Shown: positions 1 to 8,800 of the stretch, one piece after another
Position numbering within the stretch: position 1 is the first letter of the stretch
How the letters are laid out: each line of letters opens with the position of its first letter
Origin: Halalkalicoccus jeotgali B3
Lineage (GTDB): Archaea > Halobacteriota > Halobacteria > Halobacteriales > Halalkalicoccaceae
Direction of reading: 5' to 3'
Length of the DNA stretch: 64,000 bases
NCBI RefSeq assembly: GCF_000196895.1
Contig: NC_014297.1
Coordinates: 2,213,769-2,277,768 of the forward strand
Program-made: the position numbers and the translations under genes
The notes under the pieces: generated by a model
Told to the model about the DNA's origin: nothing
Databases searched by the model: none
The model's input: only the letters and a program-made list of their open reading frames with translations

Positions 1-162
1 ACCGCGGTACTGGTCAGCCCGCTGCCCCACGTGATCGTCCTGACGGCCATCGTCGTCGGGATCGCACTCACAGCGGTGGGGCTCGCGCTGATCATCCGGA
101 TCTACACCGAGTACGGCACGCTCCGCGAGGACGTCCTCCGGGAGGTGCGTGCGGATGATTGA
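1..162 (+). CDS. mnhC: Mrp/Mnh antiporter subunit C (NuoK-like), 3' end only
   Basis: The reading frame is open from the window edge and ends TGA at 160-162, giving the last 53 residues of a membrane protein. The segment LPHVIVLTAIVVGIAL is the typical last transmembrane helix of MnhC/MrpC, a NuoK homologue of multisubunit Na+(K+)/H+ antiporters. It is followed by a short charged tail. The three genes downstream are NuoL/M/N-like D-type subunits in the same operon, which supports the call. The start and N-terminus lie outside the window. Confidence 0.85.
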   Translation, partial: TAVLVSPLPHVIVLTAIVVGIALTAVGLALIIRIYTEYGTLREDVLREVRADD

Positions 163-1681
163 ACAGCTCCCCGTCCTGTTGATCGTCACCCCGATCCTCG
201 CGGCGACCCTCTCGTTGCTGCTCGGGGTTCGCTACGGTCGGGCGGGCTGGTCGATCGCCGCGCTGACGACGACGGCACTGTTCGGACTCGCGGTGTGGCT
301 CGCTACCAGCGTGTTCTCGGGCGGGACGATCGTCTACGAGGTCGGGAACTTCCCCCGGCCCATCGGGATCGAACTCGTCGCCGACCGGCTCTCGGCGCTC
401 GTGGTCGTGCTCGTGGCCGGCGTCTCGGCGGGCGTACTCGCGTACACCCGCCGGGGCGGCCCGCGAGGTACCAGCTTCTACAGCGCCTACCTCCTGTTGG
501 TGGGCGGGTTGCTCGGGCTCTCGCTGACGGGCGACGTCTTCAACATGTTCGTCTTCCTCGAGATCACGGGACTGACGACCTACGCGTTGATCGCGAAGGG
601 CGAGTCGGGCGAGTCGGCGGTCGCCGCGCTCAAGTACCTGATCATCGGCACGGTCGGGGCTTCGCTGTACCTGATCGGCGTGGGCTTTCTGTTCCTCGCG
701 ACGGGCACCCTGAACATGGTCGATCTGGCGGCGTCGATCCCCGCCGCCGAGGGCGGGTACGCGAACCCGCTGGTGCTTGCGGCCTTCGCGTTCGTCTTCG
801 TCGGCTTCGCGATCAAGATCGCGCTGTTTCCCCTTCACACCTGGCAGCCCGACGCCTACCAGCGCGCGCCCGACGGCGTGACGGCGCTGATATCGGCGCT
901 GGTCTCGACGGTGTCGGCCTACGCGCTGTTCCGGGTGATCTACTCGGTGTTCACGATCGAGTTTCTCGTGGCGACCCCCCACGTCACCGAGGTTATCGTC
1001 GCGTTCGGATCGGTGAGCGTGCTCGCGGGGACCGCCCTCGCGGTGATCCAAACCGAGATCAAACGCACTCTCGCGTACTCGTCGGTCTCGCAGTTCGGCC
1101 TCGTGGTGCTCGCCTACGGACTGGCCAACGAGACGGCGCTTCTGGGTGGACTCGTCCACCTGCTTGGCCACGCGATCATGAAGGGGGGGCTGTTTCTGGC
1201 CTTCGGCGTCGTCGCGGCCAAAACTGGCGCCCGGACCGTCGACGAGTACGCCGGTTTGGCACGTCGCGCACCGTTCGCGGCGGGCACGTTCGCGGTGCTC
1301 GGCCTCGCGCTGGTCGGCGTCCCGCCCTCGATCGGCTTCGTCGGCAAGTGGTACATCGCCGTCGGGGCGGTCGAGGCGGGGATCTGGCCCGTCGCGGTCG
1401 TGGTCTTCCTGAGCACGATGTTGACGCTCGCGTACGTCGCGCGGCTGATCGAGAAGATGTACTTCACGCCGCCCACAGGGGACGTCCACGCCGCCGAGCG
1501 CGCGGTCGCGGCCGACGGTGGCGCGGAGAACGACGCCGAGGCCACCACCCGGAACCCGGTCTCGGCGGGGATGCTCGGCGCTGCGGTGTTCGCGGCGCTT
1601 CTCGTCGTGGCGCTCGGTTTCTCGGGAAGCGTCTTCGACTCGCTGCTCGGTCCGTTCGTCAAGGTGGTTCTCAATGGTTGA
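155..1681 (+). CDS. mnhD1: Mrp/Mnh antiporter D-type subunit, first copy (NuoL/M/N family)
   Basis: This protein of about 508 residues has some 14 hydrophobic helices and a proton-antiporter (Proton_antipo_M) core. It keeps the helix-5 glutamate (FVFLEITG), the helix-7 lysine (AIKIALFPLHTW) and the helix-12 lysine (GFVGKWY). The helix-8 position that is usually Lys (KxGxY) reads STVSAYAL, so that lysine is missing. I chose ATG 155 because GGAGGTG at 141-147 sits 7 nt upstream; a GTG at 149 is an in-frame alternative. The start overlaps the mnhC stop and the stop overlaps the next start (ATGGTTGA), so the genes look translationally coupled. The product probably works in the membrane as part of a Na+/H+ antiporter that sets cytoplasmic pH and Na+. 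Confidence 0.9.
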   Translation: MIEQLPVLLIVTPILAATLSLLLGVRYGRAGWSIAALTTTALFGLAVWLATSVFSGGTIVYEVGNFPRPIGIELVADRLSALVVVLVAGVSAGVLAYTRRGGPRGTSFYSAYLLLVGGLLGLSLTGDVFNMFVFLEITGLTTYALIAKGESGESAVAALKYLIIGTVGASLYLIGVGFLFLATGTLNMVDLAASIPAAEGGYANPLVLAAFAFVFVGFAIKIALFPLHTWQPDAYQRAPDGVTALISALVSTVSAYALFRVIYSVFTIEFLVATPHVTEVIVAFGSVSVLAGTALAVIQTEIKRTLAYSSVSQFGLVVLAYGLANETALLGGLVHLLGHAIMKGGLFLAFGVVAAKTGARTVDEYAGLARRAPFAAGTFAVLGLALVGVPPSIGFVGKWYIAVGAVEAGIWPVAVVVFLSTMLTLAYVARLIEKMYFTPPTGDVHAAERAVAADGGAENDAEATTRNPVSAGMLGAAVFAALLVVALGFSGSVFDSLLGPFVKVVLNG

Positions 1682-3452
1682 CGTAGCTAGCATCAGACCG
1701 CTCGCGGCCGTCCTCGTCTCGTTTCTCGCGGCGGGGGCGATCGTCGCGTCGTATCGCCATCCCAACATCCGAGATAGCTGGTCGGTTCTGGCCGCGCTAG
1801 CGAAGTTCGGGATCGTCGCGAGCATGCTACCGGGCGTGCTCTCGGGGACGGTCTACGTCTGGAGTTTCGGTACCTTCCTCCCCGGCGTGGAGTTCGCCCT
1901 GCGTGCGGACCCGCTCGGGCTGTTTTTCGCCCTGCTGGCCTCGTTCCTGTGGATCTTCACGGCGTTTTACGCGACGGGCTACATGCGCGGGCTCGACGAA
2001 CCCAATCAGACGCGCTTTTTCGCCGCGTTCGCGGTGAGCCTCTCGACGGCCGTCGGCATCGCCTTCGCACAGAACCTCGTGACGATCTTCGTCTTCTACG
2101 AGCTGTTGTCGGTCGCGACCTACCCCCTCGTCGCCCACGACGAGGACGCGGAGGCCCGCATCGCCGGCCGGAAGTACCTCGCTTACACCTTCTTCGGCGG
2201 CGGCGTGTTCGTGCTCGCGGGCACGGTGCTGGTCTTTCAGATGGCCGGCACCGTCGATTTCGTCGCGGGCGGGATCCCGGCGCTCGCACAAGCGGCCGGC
2301 ACCGACCCGTGGTTCGCCCGCCTCGCGTTCGGCCTCCTGGTGACGGGATTCGGCGTGAAGGCCGCGCTGATGCCGATCCACTCGTGGCTCGCGGACGCGA
2401 TGGTTGCGCCGACGCCGGTTTCGGGGCTGTTGCACGCGGTGGCGGTCGTCAAGTCGGGCGCCTTCGGCATCTCGCGGGTGGTCCTCGACGTCTACGGGCC
2501 CGACCTCGCTGCGGACCTCGGGGTGCACATCCCGCTTGCGATCGTCGCGGCCTTTACCCTGACTGCGGCCTCGATCATCGCGCTGCGCAAGGACCACCTC
2601 AAACGCCGGCTCGCGTACTCGACGACCGCCCAGCTCTCGTATATCGTGCTGGGACTGTCGATGCTGCACCCGTATGCGATCCTCGGCGGACTCTTTCACA
2701 TCCCCGCCCACGCGTTCTGTAAGCTCACGCTGTTTTTCTGTGCGGGATCGATCCACGTCGAGACCCACACCGACTACATCAGCGAGATGGCCGGGATCGG
2801 CAAGCGGATGCCCTTCACGATGGCCGCCTTCACGGTCGGCGCGGCCGGTATGGCCGGCATTCCCCTCGTCGCGGGCTTCGTCAGCAAGTACTACATGCTA
2901 ATCGGGGGGTTGGGCGCCGGCGGTATCGGCGTCATCGGGGCCGAGGGCGCGACGATGAGCCCGCTGCTGGGGACGATATTCTCGGGATCGTTGATCCTCA
3001 GCGGTCTCTTGAACATCGCCTATTTCTGGCCGATCGTCTACACGGCCTACTTCGAGAGCGAGAACCGTCACGACGCAAAACCCCTCGTTGAGTTCCCGAT
3101 GGGCGGGAAACCCGAGTCCTACGGCGTTAGCGTGGGACGGCTCACGGACGGGGGCAAGCGGATCGAGGACCCCGAACACGAAGACGGCTACGCGGTCGAC
3201 CAGTTCCCGAGCGATCACACGGACGACCCGGGCTACGAACCCGACGATCACGACGACCACCACGGCGGCGGGCCGCCCGACGAGGGCTGGGAGCGCCGAA
3301 CCCCGTGGACCGAGAGCACGTGGCTCATGCTCGCCCCCATCGGCGTCATCGCGACCGGCGCGATCGTTCTGGGGGTCGTTCCCGCGCAGGCGGTGTTCTT
3401 CGATCTGGCCGGCTACATCGTCGAGACCGTGACGGGGGTGGTCGTCCCATGA
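1674..3452 (+). CDS. mnhD2: Mrp/Mnh antiporter D-type subunit, second copy (NuoL/M/N family)
   Basis: This 592-residue polytopic membrane protein carries the proton-antiporter core. The channel residues look complete: FVFYELLS (helix-5 Glu), GFGVKAALMPIHSW (helix-7 Lys), AVVKSGAFG (helix-8 Lys) and GFVSKYYM (helix-12 Lys). A long hydrophilic, His/Asp-rich loop at about residues 465-545 lies before the last helix. ATG 1674 is chosen because it overlaps the upstream stop and gives a normal N-terminus; longer in-frame extensions upstream lie inside mnhD1. It is the most canonical of the three D-like subunits and therefore the best candidate for ion translocation. Confidence 0.9.
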   Translation: MVDVASIRPLAAVLVSFLAAGAIVASYRHPNIRDSWSVLAALAKFGIVASMLPGVLSGTVYVWSFGTFLPGVEFALRADPLGLFFALLASFLWIFTAFYATGYMRGLDEPNQTRFFAAFAVSLSTAVGIAFAQNLVTIFVFYELLSVATYPLVAHDEDAEARIAGRKYLAYTFFGGGVFVLAGTVLVFQMAGTVDFVAGGIPALAQAAGTDPWFARLAFGLLVTGFGVKAALMPIHSWLADAMVAPTPVSGLLHAVAVVKSGAFGISRVVLDVYGPDLAADLGVHIPLAIVAAFTLTAASIIALRKDHLKRRLAYSTTAQLSYIVLGLSMLHPYAILGGLFHIPAHAFCKLTLFFCAGSIHVETHTDYISEMAGIGKRMPFTMAAFTVGAAGMAGIPLVAGFVSKYYMLIGGLGAGGIGVIGAEGATMSPLLGTIFSGSLILSGLLNIAYFWPIVYTAYFESENRHDAKPLVEFPMGGKPESYGVSVGRLTDGGKRIEDPEHEDGYAVDQFPSDHTDDPGYEPDDHDDHHGGGPPDEGWERRTPWTESTWLMLAPIGVIATGAIVLGVVPAQAVFFDLAGYIVETVTGVVVP

Positions 3453-5302
3453 CCCCGGTCGACCTGCTCGCGAGCGTCCCTCCGGCGCTCGTGGTCCTGT
3501 TCGCCGCGTTGCTCGTCACCCTCTTCCCACGGACGGCGGGGTATGCGGTGAGCGCGCTCGCGACGATCTACGTCTTCGTCGTCTCGTTGGTCGTCCCACC
3601 GGGCGAGTACCTCCCGGTGGTCTTTCTGGGCTTCGACGCCCAGTTACTCCTCGTCGACGACTTCTCGCGACTGCTGGGACTGGGCTTTGGCTTCCTCGGG
3701 ACCGCCGCGGTGGCCTACGCCGCCTCCAGCGGCCTGCCGAAGTCGTCGATGGCGCTGGTGATGTCCTACGTCGCCTCGGTGGCGGGCGTGATCTTCGCCG
3801 GCGACTGGCTCACGATACTGTTCTTCTGGGAGCTGATGGCCGTTACGAGCACACTGGTCGTCTGGGTCTACGGCGGCGACGCCGTCCGGGCGGGCTTTCG
3901 CTACGCCATCGCCCACGGTACCGGCGGTGTACTGCTCATTTGGGCGGTCGCCTGGCACTACGTCGAGACCGGCAGCCTCGCACTCGAAGGCGGCATCGCC
4001 CCCGGCGCACCCGCGCTGCTCGCGGCGCTCGGGGTCGGTATCAACTGTGCCTTCATCGGACTGCACACCTGGCTGCCCGATACCTATCCGCGCCCGCACA
4101 TCGCAGCGTCGGTGTTCCTCTCGGTGTTTACCACGAAGAGCTCCGCGTACGTCCTCTATCAGGCGTTCCCCGACGGCCATCTCTATCTCGCCTACATGGG
4201 CGGACTGATGGCCGTCTACGGCGCGACCTTCGCGCTGCTCCAACACGACATGCGCGCGCTGTTGTCCTACCACATCCAGGCCCAGCTTGGCTACATCGTC
4301 GCCGGGATCGGGATCGGCAGCGCCATCGGGGTCGCCGGCGCGATGGCCCACCTGTTCAACAACATCCTCTTCAAGGCGCTTCTGTTCATGGCCGTCGGCG
4401 TCATCATTTATCGTACCGGCGAGGAGGACCTCTACGAACTGGGTGGACTGTGGCGCGAGATGCCCCTGACGGCGCTTGGCTACCTGTTCGGGGCGCTCTC
4501 GATCACGGCGATCCCGGGCTTTAACGGCTTCATCAGCAAGGGGATGATCCTCGACGCCGCCGATCCCCATTACTACGGCGCGCCCGAGTACGAGGCGCTG
4601 TACTGGCTGCTCATGGCCGGAGCGGTCGGCACCCTCCTGTCGTTCATCAAACTGGGCTACTACGCCTTCCTCCACGGCCCGGCGACGACCGACGTAAAGG
4701 ACGCCAAACCCGGTCAGACGGTGGGGATGCTCTCGGTCGGCGTCGTCTGTCTCGGGGTCGGGGTCTTCTGGCCCACGTTCATCGACCTGCTGCCGTTCTC
4801 GGCCGAGCTCGACCTGCATCCCTACAGCCCGGGACACCTGACCGACTCGGCGGTGCTGGTGGCCATCGCAGTGGTCGGCTTCGCGGTCATTAGAAAACCC
4901 CTCTCGGCGCTCGGGCACGTCCACGACGTCGACCGCGTGTTGAACCCGCTGGTCTTCTACACCGGTCGGGTGAGCGTGCTCGCGGTCACCGAGACGTTCG
5001 CCGCGGTCGACCGGGCCGTCGTCGCGGTCGTTCGGCGGTGTTACTGGCTCGCCAATCACCCCGTTCTCGCGGTGGGGCGGGTCACCCGACGGCTCCCGAC
5101 GTGGCTCGTCGGCGATCACAGCCCCGCCAACGGGGGCTCGCGGGCGTCCTCGGATCGCCGGTTCGACGGCGGCACGGGCGTCGCGGGGACGAACGCTGAC
5201 AGCGAGTCCGCGCGACTCTACCTCCGGACGACTATCGGCGGGACGATCATGCTGATCGTCCTCGCGCTCACGATCGTGCTGCTCGTGCTGGTCTTCCTCT
5301 AA
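3449..5302 (+). CDS. mnhD3: Mrp/Mnh antiporter D-type subunit, third copy (NuoL/M/N family)
   Basis: This 617-residue polytopic membrane protein belongs to the same family as the two upstream genes. ATG 3449 overlaps the preceding stop (CCATGACC). It has FFWELMAV (helix-5 Glu), TTKSSAYVLY (helix-8 Lys) and GFISKGMIL (helix-12 Lys). The helix-7 segment reads INCAFIGLHTWLPD, where family members have Lys and Pro (VKAALMPxHxW), so the helix-7 lysine is Asn. A hydrophilic stretch at about residues 555-590 precedes a final single helix. It is the last gene of the operon; a 177-base non-coding stretch follows. Its role may be partly structural. Confidence 0.88.
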   Translation: MTPVDLLASVPPALVVLFAALLVTLFPRTAGYAVSALATIYVFVVSLVVPPGEYLPVVFLGFDAQLLLVDDFSRLLGLGFGFLGTAAVAYAASSGLPKSSMALVMSYVASVAGVIFAGDWLTILFFWELMAVTSTLVVWVYGGDAVRAGFRYAIAHGTGGVLLIWAVAWHYVETGSLALEGGIAPGAPALLAALGVGINCAFIGLHTWLPDTYPRPHIAASVFLSVFTTKSSAYVLYQAFPDGHLYLAYMGGLMAVYGATFALLQHDMRALLSYHIQAQLGYIVAGIGIGSAIGVAGAMAHLFNNILFKALLFMAVGVIIYRTGEEDLYELGGLWREMPLTALGYLFGALSITAIPGFNGFISKGMILDAADPHYYGAPEYEALYWLLMAGAVGTLLSFIKLGYYAFLHGPATTDVKDAKPGQTVGMLSVGVVCLGVGVFWPTFIDLLPFSAELDLHPYSPGHLTDSAVLVAIAVVGFAVIRKPLSALGHVHDVDRVLNPLVFYTGRVSVLAVTETFAAVDRAVVAVVRRCYWLANHPVLAVGRVTRRLPTWLVGDHSPANGGSRASSDRRFDGGTGVAGTNADSESARLYLRTTIGGTIMLIVLALTIVLLVLVFL

Positions 5303-5479
5303 GCACGTGTTTCCACCTCGGATACCCTCGCGCTGTCGCCCTGCGGGTCACTCGGTGAAACCCTGTACGAAAAAGACGGTACGGCGAGCCGCGCCGGCCC
5401 CCACCAGGGGCTGGTACCGCTACCGTAGCGCTGGCCGCTTCCCCGCGCTTTATTCTCCATCGGTTCGACGGTCGGTTCG
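5303..5479. other. Intergenic region after the mnh operon
   Basis: There are 177 bases without a convincing gene. The first part reads as a Cys-poor, Arg-rich open frame on the minus strand, which I regard as spurious. No strong hairpin with a T-tract was found. The last part (around 5446-5460, cgctttattctccatcgg) resembles a TATA-type promoter for the MaoC-like gene starting at 5480. Confidence 0.4.
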
Positions 5480-5866
5480 ATGCCAGCCGAGCCACCACGG
5501 GAGGGCGACACCTATACTCACGAGCGTACGTTCACCCCCGAGGACGTCCGGCGATTCGGGGAGATCTCGGGCGACACCCAGTCGATTCACACCGACCCCG
5601 ACGAGGAGGGGCGACTGATCGTCCAAGGCCTGCTGACGGCGACCATCCCCACGAAGGTCGGCGGGGAGCAGGAGTTCATCGCCCGGACCATGGAGTACGA
5701 CTTCCGGCGGCCGGTCTACACGGGCGAGACCATCACCTGCGAGTGGACGACCGAGACCGTCACCGAACGCGAGGACCGGTACGAGGCCAGCGGGAGCGCC
5801 GTCTGCCGGAACGAGGAGGGGACGGTCGTGATGTCGGGGTATTTCGAGGGGATCGTTCGGAAGTAG
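5480..5866 (+). CDS. MaoC-like hot-dog hydratase domain protein
   Basis: This 128-residue protein fits the MaoC-like dehydratase size and pattern. FGEISGDTQSIHTDPDEEG matches the hydratase-2 motif (D-x4-H, usually DxNPxH), followed by IVQGLLTATIPTKVGG, which aligns with the G-x-L-x-A/G stretch that lines the acyl-CoA tunnel. Family members hydrate 2-enoyl-CoA or related thioesters. Here the Asp and His are present (GDTQSIH), so activity is plausible, but the substrate is unknown. ATG 5480 follows a likely promoter region. It stands alone, 48 bases before the hpt gene on the same strand. Confidence 0.8.
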   Translation: MPAEPPREGDTYTHERTFTPEDVRRFGEISGDTQSIHTDPDEEGRLIVQGLLTATIPTKVGGEQEFIARTMEYDFRRPVYTGETITCEWTTETVTEREDRYEASGSAVCRNEEGTVVMSGYFEGIVRK

Positions 5867-5914
5867 GACACGGGCGGATCGGCAGGTTTTACTGGCGGAT
5901 CGAGTAGATACGGC

Positions 5915-6484
5915 ATGGATCAGTTGCGCCGGTCGCTGCAGGACGCGCCCATCATCGAGAAGGACGGCTATCACTACTTCGTCCACCCCATCAGCGACGG
6001 TGTGCCGATGCTCGAACCCAGTCTGCTTCGTGAGATCGTCATCAAGATCATCCGCAAGGCGAGCCTCGAGAACGTCGATAAGATCGTCACGCCCGCGGCA
6101 ATGGGCATCCACATCTCGACTGCGGTCTCGCTGATGACGGACATCCCGCTCGTGGTCATCCGAAAGCGCCAGTACGGTCTGGAGGGGGAGGTCGCGCTCT
6201 TCCAGGAGACGGGCTACTCGGAGAACCAGATGTACATCAACGACGTCGAGGCCGGCGACCGCGTACTGGTGCTCGACGACGTCCTCAGTACGGGCGGCAC
6301 CCTGAAAGCGATCACCGAGGCGCTCGGCGACATCGGTGCGGAGGTCGAGGACGTCGTCGCGGTGATCAAGAAGGTCGGCGGCGAGAACAAAATCGACGCC
6401 TCGCCGTACGCGGTCAAGACCCTGATCAACGTCGACGTCGTCGATGGGGAGGTCGTCATCGTCGACGAACGGGGCGACGGCTGA
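5915..6484 (+). CDS. hpt: Hypoxanthine/guanine phosphoribosyltransferase
   Basis: This 189-residue cytosolic purine-salvage enzyme transfers phosphoribose from PRPP to hypoxanthine or guanine. The PRPP-binding signature [13 protein letters not shown] is at about residues 113-125, and the archaeal Hpt N-terminal block ([17 protein letters not shown]) is clear. [15 protein letters not shown] resembles the APRT-like loop. The length matches the archaeal Hpt family, which looks like adenine PRT in sequence. ATG 5915 is preceded by an AT-richer stretch (ttttactggcgg). No partner gene for purine salvage is adjacent. Confidence 0.9.
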   Translation: MDQLRRSLQDAPIIEKDGYHYFVHPISDGVPMLEPSLLREIVIKIIRKASLENVDKIVTPAAMGIHISTAVSLMTDIPLVVIRKRQYGLEGEVALFQETGYSENQMYINDVEAGDRVLVLDDVLSTGGTLKAITEALGDIGAEVEDVVAVIKKVGGENKIDASPYAVKTLINVDVVDGEVVIVDERGDG

Positions 6485-6717
6485 CCGACCCGACGGGATC
6501 GCCACCCAGTGGGTGGGTTCGCGAAGTTCCTCGTGGTGTGAGTGCCACGAGGTGCGCGACCGACCCGATAATGAACTATCAATGATGTAGTTAACGGCAT
6601 GTATTTCTTTTCGGAAGATTTGTGACGATATGCCCTACTATTTGCCGATTTCCATACGTACACTATATTAAACTCAAGTATCGTGTAAATACGAAGCTTA
6701 CATACCACAGGAATCGG

Positions 6718-6731
6718 TACATATATATGTA
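6718..6731. promoter_or_regulatory. TATA-like palindrome upstream of the ABC importer operon
   Basis: A perfect 14-base palindrome, TACATATATATGTA, sits 21-35 bases before the ATG at 6753. That is the expected place for an archaeal TATA box driving a leaderless transcript. The whole stretch 6590-6750 is strikingly AT-rich compared with its surroundings. It is either just the promoter or also an operator, since the symmetry would suit a dimeric repressor. Confidence 0.55.
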
Positions 6732-6752
6732 TACGATCGACACAAAAAAAGT

Positions 6753-8711
6753 ATGCCAGAAGGTCACAATAATCTCATGGATGATATCAACCGGCGCCGG
6801 CTCCTACAGGGGATGGGGGCGGCCGGCGTCACGGGCGTTGCCGGCTGTCTCGGCGGCGACAACGATGACGAGGAGGATTCAAGTGGTCCGGAGGTCAGCG
6901 ACCGCGAGGAGGTCGATTTCGCCGATCTACAGGAAGGTGGGACGCTTCGGGGTGCGGTCGGCGCGAACGTCGCCTCCTTCGATCCGCCTTACAGTACGGA
7001 CACAACCTCGACGCAGGCTCAGAACTTCGTTTTCGAGACCCTGATCACGAACGACCGGGAGGGCAACTACTACCCGTGGCTCGCGGAAAGCTACGAGCTG
7101 GTCGAGACCCAGGACATCGACCGGACCGCCTACGCCGACTACATGACGAGCGTGAGCACGGACGAGGAGGGCGTCTTCGAAACCGACGAGCAGGTGATCA
7201 TGCAACACCCCGAGGACGATCCCCTAGAGAGCGACGGGGTCCGCGTCATCACGCCCGAACAGGCCTCGGCGGCCGTCGACGACGGCACCTTCGGGATGCA
7301 GTATCGCTACCGGCTCCGCGAGGGGGTCCAGTTTCACAACGGCGAGGAGCTGACCGCCGAGAACGTCACTGCCAGCGTCGAGCGCTACGAGAACTCCGAC
7401 GTTTCGGCCCAGACGTTCGACTCGCTGTTGCACGCCCGCGCAATCGACGAGTACACGGTCGATCTGTTCGCACAGGTCCCCGACGCCGAGGCCGAAGGAC
7501 AGCTTCCGGGGATCTACATATTCACGACCGAACAGGCCGGCCTCGAGGACGGGGCGATCGATCCCCGCCAGGGTAACGAACCCATCGGGACCGGTCCCTA
7601 CCAGTTCGAGGACTTCTCGGACGAACAGTACTACGAGCTCTCGAAGTTCAACGAATACTGGGTCGAGGCCATGGGCGTCGATTCGATCGACTGGTTCGAC
7701 GGCCCCGAGGAGTTCCCCGACGGCCCGCTCGTCGACGCCATCGAGATGGAGATCGTCCCCGACGCCGCGAACCGGGCGGCCGCGCTCCGGAACGACGAGA
7801 TCGACATCACGACCGGACTGGCGACCGACACCCTCGACGAGTTCAATTCGGACGACGGCTTTACCGTTACCGGCATCGAGACCGGCGGGTACGAGTACAT
7901 CCAGTACCCGGTCAACGTCGAGCCGTGGGGCGACCAGCGCCTGCGAACGGCTGTCAACCACCTCGTCCCCCGCGAGAACATCGTCCAGAACGTCCTCAAT
8001 GGGTGGGCGCGCCCGGCCTGGACGCCCATCCCCGAACTCGCAGAGGAGTCGGGCACGACCGACCCCGAGGCCCTCGAAGAGGAACTCCGCCCCGCAAACG
8101 AGTACGACACCGAACGCGCCGGGGAGCTTCTCGACGAGGTCGGCGAGGACCTCGGGCTTGAGTACCCCCTCGAAGTCACTCTCGAAACCAATGCGGACAA
8201 CCCCGACCGCGTGCAGATGGTCGAGTTGATCGCCGAGTCGATGGCCCAGACGGAGTACTTCGAGACTTCGGTCGAGACCTACGAGTGGAACGCCTACATC
8301 GCGCGGGTGCTCGATCCCGAGTACCCCGACGGGGGAATCATCCCGTGTATCGGGCTCTCGGGGACGTTCAACCCCGGCAGTTTCTGCGATGCGCTCCACG
8401 GCACCGCGAACATCGGGCAGTGTTGTAACCTGACGGGGATCAGCGACCCCGAGTTCGACCGACTGGTCGACGCCGCACGCTTCGACATCGCGGTCGTCGA
8501 GGACGAACAGCTTCGGGCCGAGCGCTACGACGAGATCTGGCGGCTGCTGGCCGATCAACGCTACAGTTCGCTCACCCACTTCGACCTGATGACGGCCGTG
8601 AGCAACACCGACATCACCGGCTTTGGCATCTACCCCTTCGACGAGGGGATCTACAGCTTCGCGCTGTACAACCCGACCGAAAGCCAGGCGATGTGGCTCG
8701 AACGCGAGTGA
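6753..8711 (+). CDS. dppA: ABC transporter solute-binding lipoprotein, peptide (Dpp/Opp) type
   Basis: This 652-residue exported lipoprotein of solute-binding family 5 should capture peptides or similar solutes outside the cell. The N-terminus has a twin-arginine signal (NRRRLLQ, Arg 14-16) and an archaeal lipobox ending in Cys32 (GVAGC), followed by an acidic linker. Family-5 features include YRLREGVQFHNGEELTAENV and PIGTGPYQFEDF. ATG 6753 fits the TATA box for a leaderless transcript; ATG 6777 (MDDINRRR) is an in-frame alternative. Permease and ATPase genes follow in order. The true ligand (peptide, nickel, sugar) cannot be told from sequence. Confidence 0.93.
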   Translation: MPEGHNNLMDDINRRRLLQGMGAAGVTGVAGCLGGDNDDEEDSSGPEVSDREEVDFADLQEGGTLRGAVGANVASFDPPYSTDTTSTQAQNFVFETLITNDREGNYYPWLAESYELVETQDIDRTAYADYMTSVSTDEEGVFETDEQVIMQHPEDDPLESDGVRVITPEQASAAVDDGTFGMQYRYRLREGVQFHNGEELTAENVTASVERYENSDVSAQTFDSLLHARAIDEYTVDLFAQVPDAEAEGQLPGIYIFTTEQAGLEDGAIDPRQGNEPIGTGPYQFEDFSDEQYYELSKFNEYWVEAMGVDSIDWFDGPEEFPDGPLVDAIEMEIVPDAANRAAALRNDEIDITTGLATDTLDEFNSDDGFTVTGIETGGYEYIQYPVNVEPWGDQRLRTAVNHLVPRENIVQNVLNGWARPAWTPIPELAEESGTTDPEALEEELRPANEYDTERAGELLDEVGEDLGLEYPLEVTLETNADNPDRVQMVELIAESMAQTEYFETSVETYEWNAYIARVLDPEYPDGGIIPCIGLSGTFNPGSFCDALHGTANIGQCCNLTGISDPEFDRLVDAARFDIAVVEDEQLRAERYDEIWRLLADQRYSSLTHFDLMTAVSNTDITGFGIYPFDEGIYSFALYNPTESQAMWLERE

Positions 8712-8800
8712 TCGCGCCGCCGAACCGATGAGTAGCGGCCGTCCCGACCAGTACAGCTACGACGACCGACTCCCAACGAACGACCAACGATGACCGCGAC

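Noticed and set aside
92..1825. Long open frame on the minus strand opposite mnhD1
   Set aside because: It is a mirror of a GC-rich gene with codon bias: Arg/Asp/Glu-rich, no domain, and the plus-strand protein is clearly real.
5268..5511. Arg-rich minus-strand frames in the gap after mnhD3
   Set aside because: No start signal or known domain; they overlap the end of mnhD3 and look like non-coding GC-rich sequence.
8728..8793. 21-codon frame between the binding-protein and permease genes
   Set aside because: No ribosome site, no overlap with the next start, and the composition is not protein-like enough to call.
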